Source: Pithys albifrons albifrons
Lineage: Eukaryota > Chordata > Aves > Passeriformes > Thamnophilidae
Length of the DNA: 64,000 bases
Direction of reading: 5' to 3'
Assembly: GCF_047495875.1 (NCBI RefSeq)
Contig: NC_092460.1
Span: 2,914,001 to 2,978,000 of the forward strand
The position numbers were made by a program, and so were the translations under genes. Below, one piece after another: positions 23,522 through 35,984 of this stretch. Position 1 is the stretch's first letter. Every line of letters begins with the position of its first letter. The notes beneath the pieces are model-generated. The model saw only the letters and a list, made by a program, of their open reading frames with translations. It did no database searches and had not been told where the DNA came from.

Positions 23522-24644
23522 GATTAATTAAACTCAGATGATTTTTGCCACTGCTGGTGTTGCTCAGCTCTGGGTTTTTTGTGGTGACTCCAAAACTTCA
23601 TTGTGACTCTGGACAGATCTCTGTAGGGGGGAGAGAAACACTGACTGGAGCAGCACAAACTGCAGGTCTGCTTGGACGTAAAACAAGGCAAAAAATAAAT
23701 ATATCAGGGGGAAAAAAATTAAGCTCCATTTCACCCCTATTTTAGTCTTTTCATTGCACATCTTGCTTTGCAGTCTCTGCTCCCATCCAGTGACTCTGGA
23801 GCCAGAAGGACACAAAATTCCTTGTCCCTGGAGAGACTGAGGAAGCCAAAGGGTGGGAATGGGTCTGTCCCTCTTTTGTCCATTTTTCTGTGTTCAAATA
23901 AAGCAGCTGAGCAGTTTCAAGGAGTTAGAAATGCTCTTCTTGAACAGCCTGAGGTGTCTGGGACAGCCAAACCCTTTCACCATCAGGTCCATTCACACAA
24001 ATCTTTACATCTTTCGTGGCATTTCTCTGCCTGCCCCGTGGCAGAAAGACTTGGGGAATTAATCTGTTGGAGAAATACTCATCAAATACAAACTAACTCA
24101 CTATAACAATTTTTTTTTTGTTTCATGCTCAATCAACATTATTTTTTATCTTTTTCTATACAGAGACTGAGCCAAAGTGCTCTGAAATCAGTGAAAACCT
24201 TTCCTAGGTGTCACTGGATCATCTTCTAGTAAATAAAGTACAAAAAAAAACAACACTCCACTTTTCTTAGACTTCTCTGTGGGTGAAACACTGTGAAATA
24301 TTACAGATATTGATCCTATCCTGTACAGGAATGCACAGTGCAAACACATCCAAGCAATTCCACACTCATTGCAGGGAAAGAGGAAAGAGCTCTGCTAATA
24401 ATTTCTCTTTGCTCTCCTATTTATATTGGCTGGATTTGTCATTAATTAGAATTGATGTTCTAAGTCTATTTGGTCTGGAAAACTGTCCCAATTCCATGTA
24501 GAGCAGCTGAATTATTGTCAGGCAGGTATTGAATAACAAAGATTCAACCCCTTTGGAATGAAAAGGAAATGATGGAAAAAGGTTGTTTACAAATAGTTGG
24601 AATATCCCAAAGCAAAAGATGATTCCTCTGCTGTTTCCACAAGT

Positions 24645-25668
24645 CACAGAATGATAGAATGGATTGGGTTGGAAAAGACCTCCAAGATCATCGAGTCCAA
24701 CCCTTGGTCCAACTCCAGTCCCTTTACCAGATCATGGCACTCAGTGCCACAGCCAAGCTCAGCTGAAAAACCTCCAGGGATGGGGAATCCACCCCCTCTC
24801 TGGGCAGCCCATTCCAATCCCTGAGCACTCTCTCTGCAAAGAATTTTTTTCTGCTCTCCAACTTCAATTTCCCCTGGCAGAGCTTGAGCCCATCGTGCCC
24901 CCTTGTCCTATTGCTGAGTGCCTGGGAGAAGAAACCAACCCCCACCTGGCCAGAACTTCCCTTCAGGCAGTTCCAGACAGTGCTGAGGTCACCTCTGAGC
25001 CTCCTCTTCTCCAGGCTGAACACCCCCAGCTCCCTCAGCCTCTCCCCACAGCACTTGTGCTCCAGTCCCTTCTCCAGCCTCGTTGCTCTTCTCTGGCCCC
25101 GCTCCAGCCCCTCAATGTCCTTTCTGAACTGAGGGGCCCAGAACTGAACACAACACTCAAGGTGTGGCCTCCCCAAGGCAGAGTCCAGGGGAAGGGTCAC
25201 TGCCCTGGGCCTGCTGGCCACGCTAGTTTGGATCCAGGCCAGGATCCCATTGGCCTTCTTGGCCACCTGGGCACACTGGTGGCTCCTGTTGAGCTTCCTG
25301 TCCCTCAGTCCCCCCAGGTCCCTCTGCCTGGCTGCTCTCCAGCCACTCTGTGCCCAGCCTGGAGCGCTGCAGGGGTTGGGGTGGCCAAAGGGCAGGACCT
25401 GCACTTGGCCTTGTTGAACTTCATCCCATTGGAATCAGCCCATCTCTCCAGTCTCTCCAGATCCCTCTGCAGAGCCCTCCTGCCTTCCAGCAGGTTGACA
25501 CTCCCTCCCAGCTTGGTGTCATCAGCAAATTTGCTGCTGCTGGACTCAATCCCCTCATCTAAATCATCACTAAAGATGTTAAACAGGACTGGACCCAACA
25601 CAGACCCCTGGGGACACCACTGGTGACCGGCCACCAGCTGGATGCAGCTCCATTCACCAGCACCATTT
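24645..25668 (-). mobile_element. CR1 LINE, young, with part of the reverse transcriptase
   Basis: Reverse-strand 1.02-kb copy. On the minus strand it reads [18 protein letters not shown] and [16 protein letters not shown], again with the T loss before PQGS seen at 20506. The shared lesion suggests both descend from the same defective source. An in-frame break lies near 25305-25404. Confidence 0.95.
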
Positions 25669-27513
25669 ATGTTGAATTGTGTCATAATATGAAGCAATAT
25701 TTTGGTTTTTGCAGCAATGTGAGCCCCAGACCTTGGAGAAAGACAATCCCCATTAAAAGGGACTAAAATTCAGGTGGGATTTTAAGCTGCCATTTAAATT
25801 TTGCTTCTTTATTTTGAATAACTGGAACAAAACTGCTCCCTCAAAGATGATTGTTTTGCCCATTAAGGCTTAAATAAGTGGCCTGAATAAAGTAATCAGG
25901 AATTAGCTGTAAAAACATGGCATCAAAAATTATTTCTTGTGCTGATAGAAAGGTTTATATCCTGAATAACACTCATAAATAAATAAAATTATGATGATAA
26001 CAGAAAAAAAACCCCACAACATATGGAGAAAGATTTATTTTTGTTGTCCAAATTACTCCCCCAGAAAGATCTGATCTAGAAATTTCTACTTCTTGCTTTC
26101 AGATGATTGAGAACTTGGGAAGCAAATCTTGGAAAATAAATCATCTCAAGCAATGATCCAGACAAGATTAAAAAGGTCTTTATTTTCTTCCACATAATTG
26201 AAGAGGAATTCCAGGAGTATTTAGAATATTTTAAACCTGAGGTAGGTCCTGATTTAAATGAGATTATTCAGGTAGGAGATTATCAAAATATTTATTGTAT
26301 TGGCTGATTGATTTGCATATATTTGTCATTCCATTTAATAGATTGAAACTAAATTTGGAGCTTAAATTTAAAGGAAAAAAAAATGGTCTTTCTTAGGCAA
26401 AAATTAGTGTAAAATTGAAGATCTACCTTTGGTGTGGCTGTTTGGATGGGATGAACTTTTCTGGCCAGCAGCACCTGCAGATCTGCCCCACCTTTGGAAT
26501 ATTTCTGTTTAATTATCATTTTGGCATCGTGGCAAGAACAATTCTCAACTCTCATAAGCAGCAGGAAGGAAACAGTGATTTAAACAGCAAAATCTGGTTG
26601 GAATTTCATAGAATGTTTACCATTGGATTTTAGAAAGTTGCTGAAAACAGGGAGGGGCAAAAGCTCCCCAGGAAAGGGCATCAACTGTGGCAAATATTAA
26701 GCAAGAAAAATATAATTAGCTGGGCATCTTTTGTTCTTGTGCCCTTTGAAAACAAACAGAATAAAGGGAGATGAGTGAAACCCAACCCTGCTCAACATCC
26801 TCAATGAAGATTTGCTTCATTACTGGCAATTGAGGCAAAGCACCAGCTCTGGTGCTCACTCATTGATTAACCCCCACTCAGATCCCCACAACTGCTGCAT
26901 TCCAGCCCAGTATCTCAGCAATAATTAGCAGCACAACATTAATGTGCCCAAAGGAATTTGCCAAGGCAGAGGATTATGAAGCAGCCAAAATGCACCCTTT
27001 GAAACCTTCATCTTTCTGGGATGGTTTCATATCTTCGTGGTCATCCTTTTGTTTGAATCCAAGAGAAAACAAATGAAGTTCAAGTCCTCTCAGTAATGGC
27101 ACATTAAAATTTAGCAGAAGCCACCAACAATTTTGTAAATGCTCTTTTTTTTTGGGGGGAAATAACTGCTAGGAATGGAGTTGCTCAGGCAATTTTTTGC
27201 CTCTAGTCTCTGTTTTAAAGGAGCTCAGATCAACATTTCTGATGTACAGCAAGCTGGGAATGTCTCACTGGCAAAATTACTGTTCTTTGCCATTCAAGTA
27301 AAAATGACCTTTATCTGATGTAGTCTTGAAAAAAAAATGACAGCACAAACAGGAAAATAAAACTCAGTTGGAAGGAGGGGAAAAAATGCCAAGGCTGCAC
27401 TGAAATTGGGCCTTGGAGCAGAGCTGGAGAGGGAAGGGATGAGCAGGCAGGGCTGGGACCAGGGGCAAAGTTCTGGTGTGTCCACAGCCTGGAAAATACA
27501 GGGAATGCTGGAA
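25669..27513. other. Single-copy AT-rich intron, no gene seen
   Basis: No exon, RNA gene or repeat family recognised. Open frames are under 75 codons. Confidence 0.6.
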
Positions 27514-27735
27514 AAGTGCCATTCTCCCTTTGGGCAGTGCCATCATCCCTCTGGGCAGTGACATTCTCCCTCTGGGCAGTGCCATCATCCCTCTGGGCAG
27601 TGGCATTCTCCCTCTGGGCAGTGCCATCATCCCTCTGGGCAGTGCCATAATCCCTTTGGGCAGTGCCATTCTCCCTTTGGGCAGTGCCATCATCCCTTTG
27701 GGCAGTGCCATCATCCCTCTGGGCAGTGCCATCCC
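27514..27735. repeat. 21-bp minisatellite, about 10 units
   Basis: Units of 21 bp built on GGGCAGTGCCATCATCCCT with TTCTCCC variants. Unrelated in sequence to the larger 21-bp array. Multiples of three keep plus and minus frames open, producing false frames of 88-160 codons. Confidence 0.97.
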
Positions 27736-28689
27736 CTCCTGATGTGGGTGTCTGACTCCATGTCATGGTGAGCAGGACCAGCAGAACTTCCAACGCAGCA
27801 GGTGAAGGTGTCCCTGTTGGTCCTCACTGAGGTTCTCACTCCAGAGAGGAGCCTGAGCACTGAGGGATGACAGGACCTTGTCTGGTTTGTCCTCTTGCAT
27901 CTCCTGTGAGTGTTCCCAGAGGGAAACCACCACCAGAAATGCTTTCCATAAGCAGATATGAAAGATTCCATAACTCTGGGACCTGTTCCATGGCCAGGGG
28001 CAGTTCAGCTGCCTCATCACCCTCTCACCTCTTTCCTTCTACCTGTACTTCCATTATTTGTTGCAATTTGGCAATTTTAAGAAATAGAAATGATTTATCA
28101 ATTAAAAAACACTTCTGTTTTCATCCTGATCTTAAAAGCTGTCATGTCCAATCGTGATATCAACCAAATTCTTTTGCAAACCCATTTTTTTTCCCAGCTG
28201 GGACTTACAGGGACCCCTCCATGCTGCTGTATTTAATGTTTGGGACACAGTTTAGTTTTCCCCATTATTTAATTTAAATTCCATGGTCTTTAAGAATCTC
28301 CAAAAAAAAAAAATAATCTGAGCTTTATGCCTTTTGCCCATCTGGAGCTGTTCAGAAAGGACATGAGTGAAGGGAGAGGAGCTGAGTCCACGTTTAGGAC
28401 TTTTCAGTCCATTTAGTTCTCTGTGAGTTTTAGAATTTCCCTGCTTGGGCTGGAAGCAGAACCAGAGCTCAGACAATCTGCATTTGGAATGTCCCGCTGG
28501 GAGCTTTAGCACAAGGCCAGTAATGAAATGCAGGCAAAACATTTCAGATCCACTACTTTGGGGTAATTTTTCTCTAATCCAAAAATCCCCCAAACGCCGT
28601 AATTCTGCAGAAATCTTGGATGTTTGGATGGCATCTTTTTTTTTTTTTTTTCCCAGAAATAGTAGGAAGTGATAAGAGGCTGTTGAATT

Positions 28690-29330
28690 ACTGCTTAATA
28701 AACCACTAAATGAGAGCCATCCAAGATAACGGGGCATTAAATGACGGCTATTCAGGGGGAAAGTAGAAGTGCGGAGAGAAATGCGAGAGGACTCTCTGCA
28801 AAGAGGGAAATTGGATTAGTTGTCTCATCTACGCCACTGGTGAAATTCAAACCGAAGCAGATTTTAGGAAAAAAAAAAAAAAAAAAACAAAGAAAAAAGG
28901 GAAGTGTTTTGATTCCATGAAGTGGCAAAGGAAGGAGGACACTCGAGGCAGGAGCTTCCCCCCGCCAGTGAGTCTTGCAAGTCAGTGGCATGACTGGCAA
29001 TAAAATTATTTCAATTTGCAGTCAGATTGGGGAGGATTTTAATGAGCTTTACCTTTCATGAAGGCAAATTTGTGCAGTACAAATGCAGCACCGATTTAAT
29101 TGCAGCCCCACACACACTTTGGGTATCGTCAGCTCATCTCCTGGAGAGGCTGGGGGTTAATTGAGTGAATAAAATAAATGTCGACTAATTAAGAGATGAC
29201 AAGTTATAGCTGATAAGGTCACTTGTCAGGCAAATATGAATTCAATATCTATTCCAGAATTGGTTACATTTTCTCTGGCCTAGAGCAAACTATTTGTGTT
29301 TTGCAAACCCACAAATGTTTACTAGAAAGA
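28690..29330. other. Single-copy block, candidate conserved non-coding sequence
   Basis: Repeat-free DNA with retained CpGs (28720-28860) and TAATTA- and GATAAGG-rich stretches (29160-29260), interrupted by an A20 run at 28870-28889. It looks unlike its surroundings, but conservation cannot be tested here. Confidence 0.3.
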
Positions 29331-30111
29331 CCCAGAGAAAACTCTTTTATTTCTGTTTTATTCAGTGTAGATCAGAATAAATGAAACAGAATCAGCAGTT
29401 GGAGTTATCATGTTATATTCTGATTTAAGTTGCATTATCTCATCAGTGATTTCAGTAGCTTTAGACTCAGGGCTGAAATATGAATCTGATTAATGCTCAG
29501 CAAAGAGTTACCAGAGATTAACCCCTGCAGTTTTCTTGTCATTGCCTGAATTGAAACCCAGTTTTTTGTAAGTAACAAATCATCAGAAATTATTTGGTCT
29601 AAGTGTATGAAGTGACACAACATCAGAGGATGAAGAAGCTGCATTCCATAAATCACTCTGGGGTTGGGGGAAGGCCCTTTGAGCACGAGGCAGAGTTTGG
29701 ACAGATTTTAGTGTGAACTACAAAGCCATTTCACAGGGTGAGCTCAGGGCACAGTCTGTGATGTGAGACCATCCCCAGGTTTGGGAGGAGCCCACCCTGG
29801 GCACCTGCTGGGCACTGACACAACACCAACACCAGTCTGGCCACGGGCACACAGCAATTCCACCAGGGGAAAGCCAATCCCAAAGGACAATGTGCTCTGA
29901 TTTGAGAACAGGCTTCAGTTTTCCCAGACAATCCTCCCAAATGATAACGAGCTTTGCATCTGCACTGAAGGAACTGCTTTGGCAAACATTGTGCCCATGG
30001 AGGGGATCAGTGCACATAAATAACCTGCCCTTGGCTTTGGAGGGATTCTGGAGTGCCTGACTCTCCTCACAACCTCATTCTGTAGCACCCACAGCTGCTG
30101 GTAGAGAAGGG

Positions 30112-30300
30112 GGTGCTGAGACCTTGGCACAGATTCCCAGAGAAGCTGTGGCTGCCCCATCCTTGGAAGTGTCCCAGGACAGGCTGGACAGGGCTTGGAG
30201 CCACCTGGAATGGTAGGAATTGTCCCTGCCATGGCAGGGGGTGGAACAGGATCATCTTTAAGGTCCCTTCCAACCCAAATAATTCCATGATTCTATGACA
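30112..30300 (+). mobile_element. CR1 LINE fragment, 3' end, old
   Basis: GAGAAGCTGTGGCTGCCCCA, GGACAGGGCTTGGAGCCACC, CATGGCAGGGGGTGG and CCATGATTCTATG in CR1 order. Confidence 0.88.
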
Positions 30301-30974
30301 AAAGAAAGGTGTGAAGAGCAGCTCCAGCACAACTTCAGTACCAACATCCACCACCTTCTGACACCTTTTTACACTCCACTAAAGTGACTACAGAATGAAT
30401 TGCACAGAACTGTGTTTCTGATTTTGCTGCATCTGTGCCAAATGTCTGCACTATCCAGGCTCTGTGAGCTGTCCTGTCTCTGAAGCAGAGTCCTGTCACT
30501 CCACTCACACACCAAGAAGCCCCCGAGCCACCGATGGACCTTTCACTCCTGACTCAACACGACCTTTTTGTGTTTTCTGCTTGTTTGGCAGCCAAAGTGA
30601 TTAATGTTCCCAGGCAAATAATGAAGTGATGTTGCTTCTTCAGAGGAAATATCATGCCAAGGAAGAGTGTGACAGATCAGATCTAGCAGAAGGTTTGTGG
30701 AGAGAAGGCAATTTAAAACCACGATGACTTTCCTCACTCATACCTTGAAGAGTTGGGTAACTTCAATAATCTTTCACTTTTCCCTCAAAACTCTCCTCTT
30801 TCTACTGTGCCCAGTCTGGAACCATCAAATATTATCATTCTACTTCTGAGGAGCTGCAGGGCTGCAGTGAAAGGTGCATATGTCACTACAAATATCTTTG
30901 TCCAAGAGAGCTTCTCATTCCCACCAACAGCAGCTCCCACCACGGCAAGCCTTGATTAAAAGACGTGACTTATC

Positions 30975-31392
30975 ATAGAATCACAGAATCATAGAATGGA
31001 TTGGATTGGAAAAGACCTCCAAGATCATTGAGTCCAACCCTTGGTCCAACTCCAGTCCCTTTACCAGATCATGGCACTCAGTGCCACGGCCAGTCTCAGT
31101 TTAAAACCCTCCAGGGATGGGGAATCCACCCCCTCTCTGGGCAGCCCATTCCAATCCCTGAGCACTCTCTCTGCAAAGAATTTCTTTCTGATCTCCAACT
31201 TCAGTTTCCCCTGGCAGAGCTTGAGCCCATCGTGCCCCCTTGTCCTATTGCTGAGTGCCTGGGAGAAGAGACCAACCCCCACCTGGCCAGAACTTCCCTT
31301 CAGGCAGTTCCAGACAGTGCTGAGGTCACCTCTGAGCCTCCTCTTCTCCAGGCTGAACACCCCCAGCTCCCTCAGCCTCTCCCCATAGGACT
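30975..31392 (-). mobile_element. CR1 LINE, young, 3' 420 bp
   Basis: Reverse-strand copy from ATAGAATCACAGAATCATAG to CAGCCTCTCCCCATAGGA. The 5' end is truncated inside the ORF2 tail. Confidence 0.95.
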
Positions 31393-32010
31393 TATGAGTT
31401 GGAAGGAATGAGTTACAAGTAATTAGAGCAGGCTGAGAGGCAGGGACATGATGTTTGGAGCTAAACAATGTCACAGACAGTGCCTTAATTAGCAGCAAAA
31501 GTGATTTAGCAAAGTAATATCCTAATACCAATCCAATTGCTACAAATTATTAATAACGATCAGCACGGAATAAGCGAGACCCACGAAGAGTGAGATGCAA
31601 TATCTGTCAGAGGGAAACAGAGTGTCCCTTAATAATGAGATTTTAATTAGAAGAGAACAATAAAGTGCATATTCATACCGAACAAAGGACAAAAAAAAAA
31701 TATCCTGGCATTGCGCTACGCAAAAGGAAAAAACAAATCCTATTTCTAAAATTCTAAAAGAGTCTGAAATTCAAATGTATCAAAATAAAGGCATAGAGAT
31801 TGTGATTAAAGTCAAGTCATTTTGCCTCGTGCTGCAAACCTGGACTTTGCCTCCACTTCCTGAAACTGTAATTCCATGAGAATTAAACATTGCTTTTAAT
31901 TTCTAATTTTTTTTTAAGGGTTTAACCTTAAATGTCAGAGAAGTGCTACAGAAAAAGGGGTGTTCTGGAGGGTGAAAAACAAATGCAAGGTCAATAAAAA
32001 GAATGCATTT
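31393..32010. other. Single-copy stretch with retained CpGs
   Basis: The part 31540-31740 holds several CpGs in an otherwise AT-rich intron (AACGATCAGCACGG, ACCCACGAAGAG). No open frame or repeat; possibly conserved non-coding DNA. Confidence 0.3.
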
Positions 32011-32789
32011 ATATATATTTTTTTTAATTTTTATTTATTTATCTATTTATATACATATATATTTATATATTTATATTTATAAATTTCTACATATATAATA
32101 TATACACATATATATATACACATATACATATATATTTATATATTTATATTTATAAATTTCTATATTATATATTATATATATTATATTATATATTGTTTAT
32201 ATATTATATATTTATAAATTTATACACATATATATAAAATATCTATAAATTTATAAATATAAATGTATAAATATGTATGTATAGAAATAGATAGATTAAA
32301 CACATATTTTTTAAATCTATTTATCTATTTATATACATATTTATATATTTATATATATATTTTATATATATTTTATATATATGTATAAATTTATAAATAT
32401 ATAATATATAAATTATATATAAATTTATAAATATAAATATATAAATATATGTGTATATGTGTATATATATGTATATATATTATATATATATAAATTTATA
32501 AATATAAATATATAAATATATATGTATATGTGTATATATATGTATATATATTATATATATATAAATTTATAAATATAAATATATAAATATATATGTGTAT
32601 AAATAGATAAAAATATAAATATATGATTGAATGAATGAATAAATAAAAAAATAAGCAATCAAAAAACTATATACATAAATATGTATATCTAAATCATATA
32701 AAAATAATATAAAAATCATATATATATATTTATATATTTTTATATGATTTTATATATACATATATATATGATTTTTATATGATTTTTTT
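32011..32789. repeat. (AT)-rich low-complexity block with internal duplication
   Basis: Nearly 780 bp of TATATA, TATTTA and TATAAATTTATAA words. Two copies of an ~80-bp segment (about 32440-32520 and 32520-32600) are almost identical. Many stretches are self-complementary. Confidence 0.95.
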
Positions 32790-33336
32790 TGCTTTCAAGA
32801 GACCAGAGGGGAAAAACAAATCAGATTTTTGACCCCCCCCAGTTCCAGCGATCGTGGTACCAAATTTTCCTCTGGAATGTCAAGCAGGTGTGACTGTAAC
32901 GAATTCCAAGACGTTTTCCCTGTTAATTCCTGCCCAACAACAACCCCCCCACACACAAACAGCGATCAATGGGCTCTAAATGGGAAAGAAGCAGCAAATC
33001 AATAAGTAGAGACGTTTTATTTCCCAGCTTGTGCAAACAGCGGGAGGGATGAGCAGCCTGTGATCAGGGGGAAGTAGCAGATATTGTTGCAGCTCTTCAG
33101 AGTTTGAGGGCAAGGTCTTCCCCCGTGTCAGTGTGGGAAGAGCTGCTGGGAATATTAAACAGCGTGGAAGTTTCATTTTCTAAGGAAAGCAGGTTTCATT
33201 TTTTTAATTATTATTCTTGTTCTTTGCATTTCCTGAAAGACAATGAAATCCTTCTTGTTCTTACTGTCCACTGACATCTCTTTTCTGCTAGTGGAGGATA
33301 ACACACTCACAGCTGAGTTTCTCTCCATTTCATGCA

Positions 33337-34262
33337 GGAATGAGATGGTCATGGAATGAGATGGTCATGGAATGAGATGGTAATGGAATGAGATGGTCAT
33401 GAAATGAGATGGTCATGGAATGAGATGGTAATGGAATGAGATGGTCATGGAATGAGATGGTAATGGAATGAGATGGTCATGGAATGAGATGGTCATGAAA
33501 TGAGATGGTCATGGAGTGAGATGGTAATGGAATGAGATGGTCATGGAATGAGATGGTCATGAAATGAGATGGTCATGGAGTGAGATGGTAATGGAATGAG
33601 ATGGTCATGGAATGAGATGGTCATGAAATGAGATGGTCATGGAATGAGATGGTAATGGAATGAGATGGTCATGGAATGAGATGGTCATGAAATGAGATGA
33701 TCATGGAATGAGATGACCATGGAATGAGATGGTCATGGAATGAGATGGCCATGGAATGAGATGACCATGGAATGAGATGGTCATGGAATGAGATGATCAT
33801 GGAATGAGATGACCATGGAATGAGATGGTCATGGAATGAGATGGTCATGGAATGAGATGGTCATGGAGTGAGATGACCATGGAATGAGATGACCATGGAG
33901 TGAGATGACCATGGAATGAGATGACCATGGAATGAAATGGTCATGGAATGAGATGGCCATGGAATGAGATGACCATGGAATGAGATGACCATGGAATGAG
34001 ATGACCATGGAATGAGATGGTCATGGTATGAGGTGATCGTGGAATGAGATGACCATGAAATGAGATGATCATGGAATGAGATGGTCATAGAATGAGATGA
34101 TCATGGAATGAGATGGTCATGGAATGAGATGATCATGGAGTGAGATGACCATGGAATGAGATGTTCATGGAATGAGATGGTCATGGAATGAGATGACCAT
34201 AGAATGAGATGATCATGGAATGAGATGGTCATGGAATGAGATGACCATGGAATGAGATGATC
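33337..34262. repeat. 16-bp minisatellite, about 58 units
   Basis: The unit is GGAATGAGATGGTCAT with GACCAT and GATCAT variants. It runs without a break into CR1 sequence at its upper end, whose GGAATGAGATGATC is the apparent seed. Variant types are zoned: GTCAT/GTAAT below about 33690, GACCAT/GATCAT above. Confidence 0.97.
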
Positions 34263-34312
34263 CTTAAGGTCCCTTCCAACCCAAGCCATTCTGTGATTCT
34301 ACGATTCTATAA
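34250..34312 (+). mobile_element. CR1 LINE 3' terminal fragment next to the 16-bp array
   Basis: CTTAAGGTCCCTTCCAACCC, CCATTCTGTGATTCTACG and ATTCTAT are the last ~60 bp of CR1. The 5' side is replaced by the minisatellite. Confidence 0.85.
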
Positions 34313-34701
34313 TCACCATTCTCTCCATAATAAATTCTAAGGTTTTGTGAGTCAATTCTTTAATTGAGGCATCATTTACAGAGATAAAATGTAATGGATT
34401 TGATTGTGAAATTCCAAGGCATTCCCTGTTGTAAGTCTTTGATTCCCCCACGTTGGATGGAGGTGGAGCAGCCTCAGCTCTGACATGGAGGGTCTCAAAA
34501 TCCAGCCCTGTGGTGTCAGTTTAACATTCAGAAATTGAGTGCTCTGCTCTAACAGTGACCTCTCAAAAAATGTCTCCAAATTAACTGAAAGGGTGAAGTG
34601 AGACACAGAACAGGCTGTGGGTTTCTCAGGAGGTTCAGAAGCAGGTTCTTCACCAAACATTGTTGTTAACTGGAAAAATGATATTCAGTTTTATTTTCAT
34701 A

Positions 34702-34957
34702 AAATCCTAGAATGGTTTGGGTTGGAAGGAACCTTAAAAATCATCCAGTGCCACCCCCTGCCATGGGCAGGGACACCTCCCACTGTCCCAGGTTGCTCCA
34801 AGCCCTGTCCAACCTGTCCGTGGGCACTCCCAGGGATGGGGCAGCCACAGCTTCTCTGCCCAACCTGTGCCAGGGCCTGCCCACCCTCCCAGCCAAGAAT
34901 TCCTCCCCAATATCCAACCCAAACCTACCTGCTCTCAGTTTAAAACCTCTACTTAAA
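34702..34957 (-). mobile_element. CR1 LINE fragment, 3' end
   Basis: Reverse-strand copy: CTAGAATGGTTTGGGTTGGA, CACCCCCTGCCATGGGCAGG, GGGATGGGGCAGCCACAGCT up to the ORF2 end near 34940. Medium age. Confidence 0.92.
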
Positions 34958-35984
34958 CCCAGCAATGTTACTTTAAAATTTTGTGCTTCAACAGCCTGTT
35001 TCAGTGATATATTTTTGTGCCTTCTTAAGCCTAATTTTTATTTCTACTTACATTTTCCTTTGCTGCCCATAGAAAATGCTGAAAATATTTGAAGTGCTTA
35101 ATCACCTGCTAATTTCAACTCCTTGGCAGTGATAACAAAGTAAAATTGAATTATCTTTGAAGCTGTTGCAAACAAAAATATTGGAAAAAAAAAAGAAATT
35201 AATGACTTCTAAAATACCAGGATGTTATTTTATAAAGTTAATGAGCCTTTTGTACAGGGAGATGAAATGGCTTGATGTGAAACAGAACGAAATCATGTAA
35301 AATTTAAATAACAGGACCAAAAAATTAATGTAAAGTAACTCATTGAAGAGATTAGAAAGCAAGAATTCTTTAAACCTGTGTAAAAACAGGTGAGGCCTCT
35401 CAGACTCTGCAAGACTCACACACTGGAGCCATATAGAAAACATAAAAGTCTAGGAATGACTTCCCTGAATTCCAGCACGCTCCACTGGACTCCAGGAGCT
35501 GTAAATAACACCTTCCTGACAGCTCAATCAATGCAAGCTCCAGGCTGAAAGTGCACCCTCCAAGCAGAGCTCTGACCTCTTTCCCACCACAGGTTTGGGC
35601 ACTCAGGGAATTAAAAAAGGTGTTTTTCTGAGAGATGAAGGATAAGGAGGAAGATTCTTCCCTGATGCGGGTCCAGCTCATGGTGTAGAATATTAAATAC
35701 GATTCCCTGTAACCAGCTTTGAAGTGGTGTGGAGTTCTTGGCAGACATGGCAGTGTGGCACTGCTGTCCTCTCACAGCAGGAGCTTTGAGGTGGGTTTGT
35801 GTCTTCTGCTGGCTTTGTGGGACCAGAGGATGGTGGTGGTTCAGTGATGTTGGGAAATGAGCTGAACCCACAGGCTGGAAAGAAAGGCTGCTTTGAAATG
35901 TCACTCTCACTGCAGAACCAGCCCCCTCCTGCCAGGTGCTTGCAAGTCATTCATAGAAATACAACTTTGAAGGTCACTGTTTGC

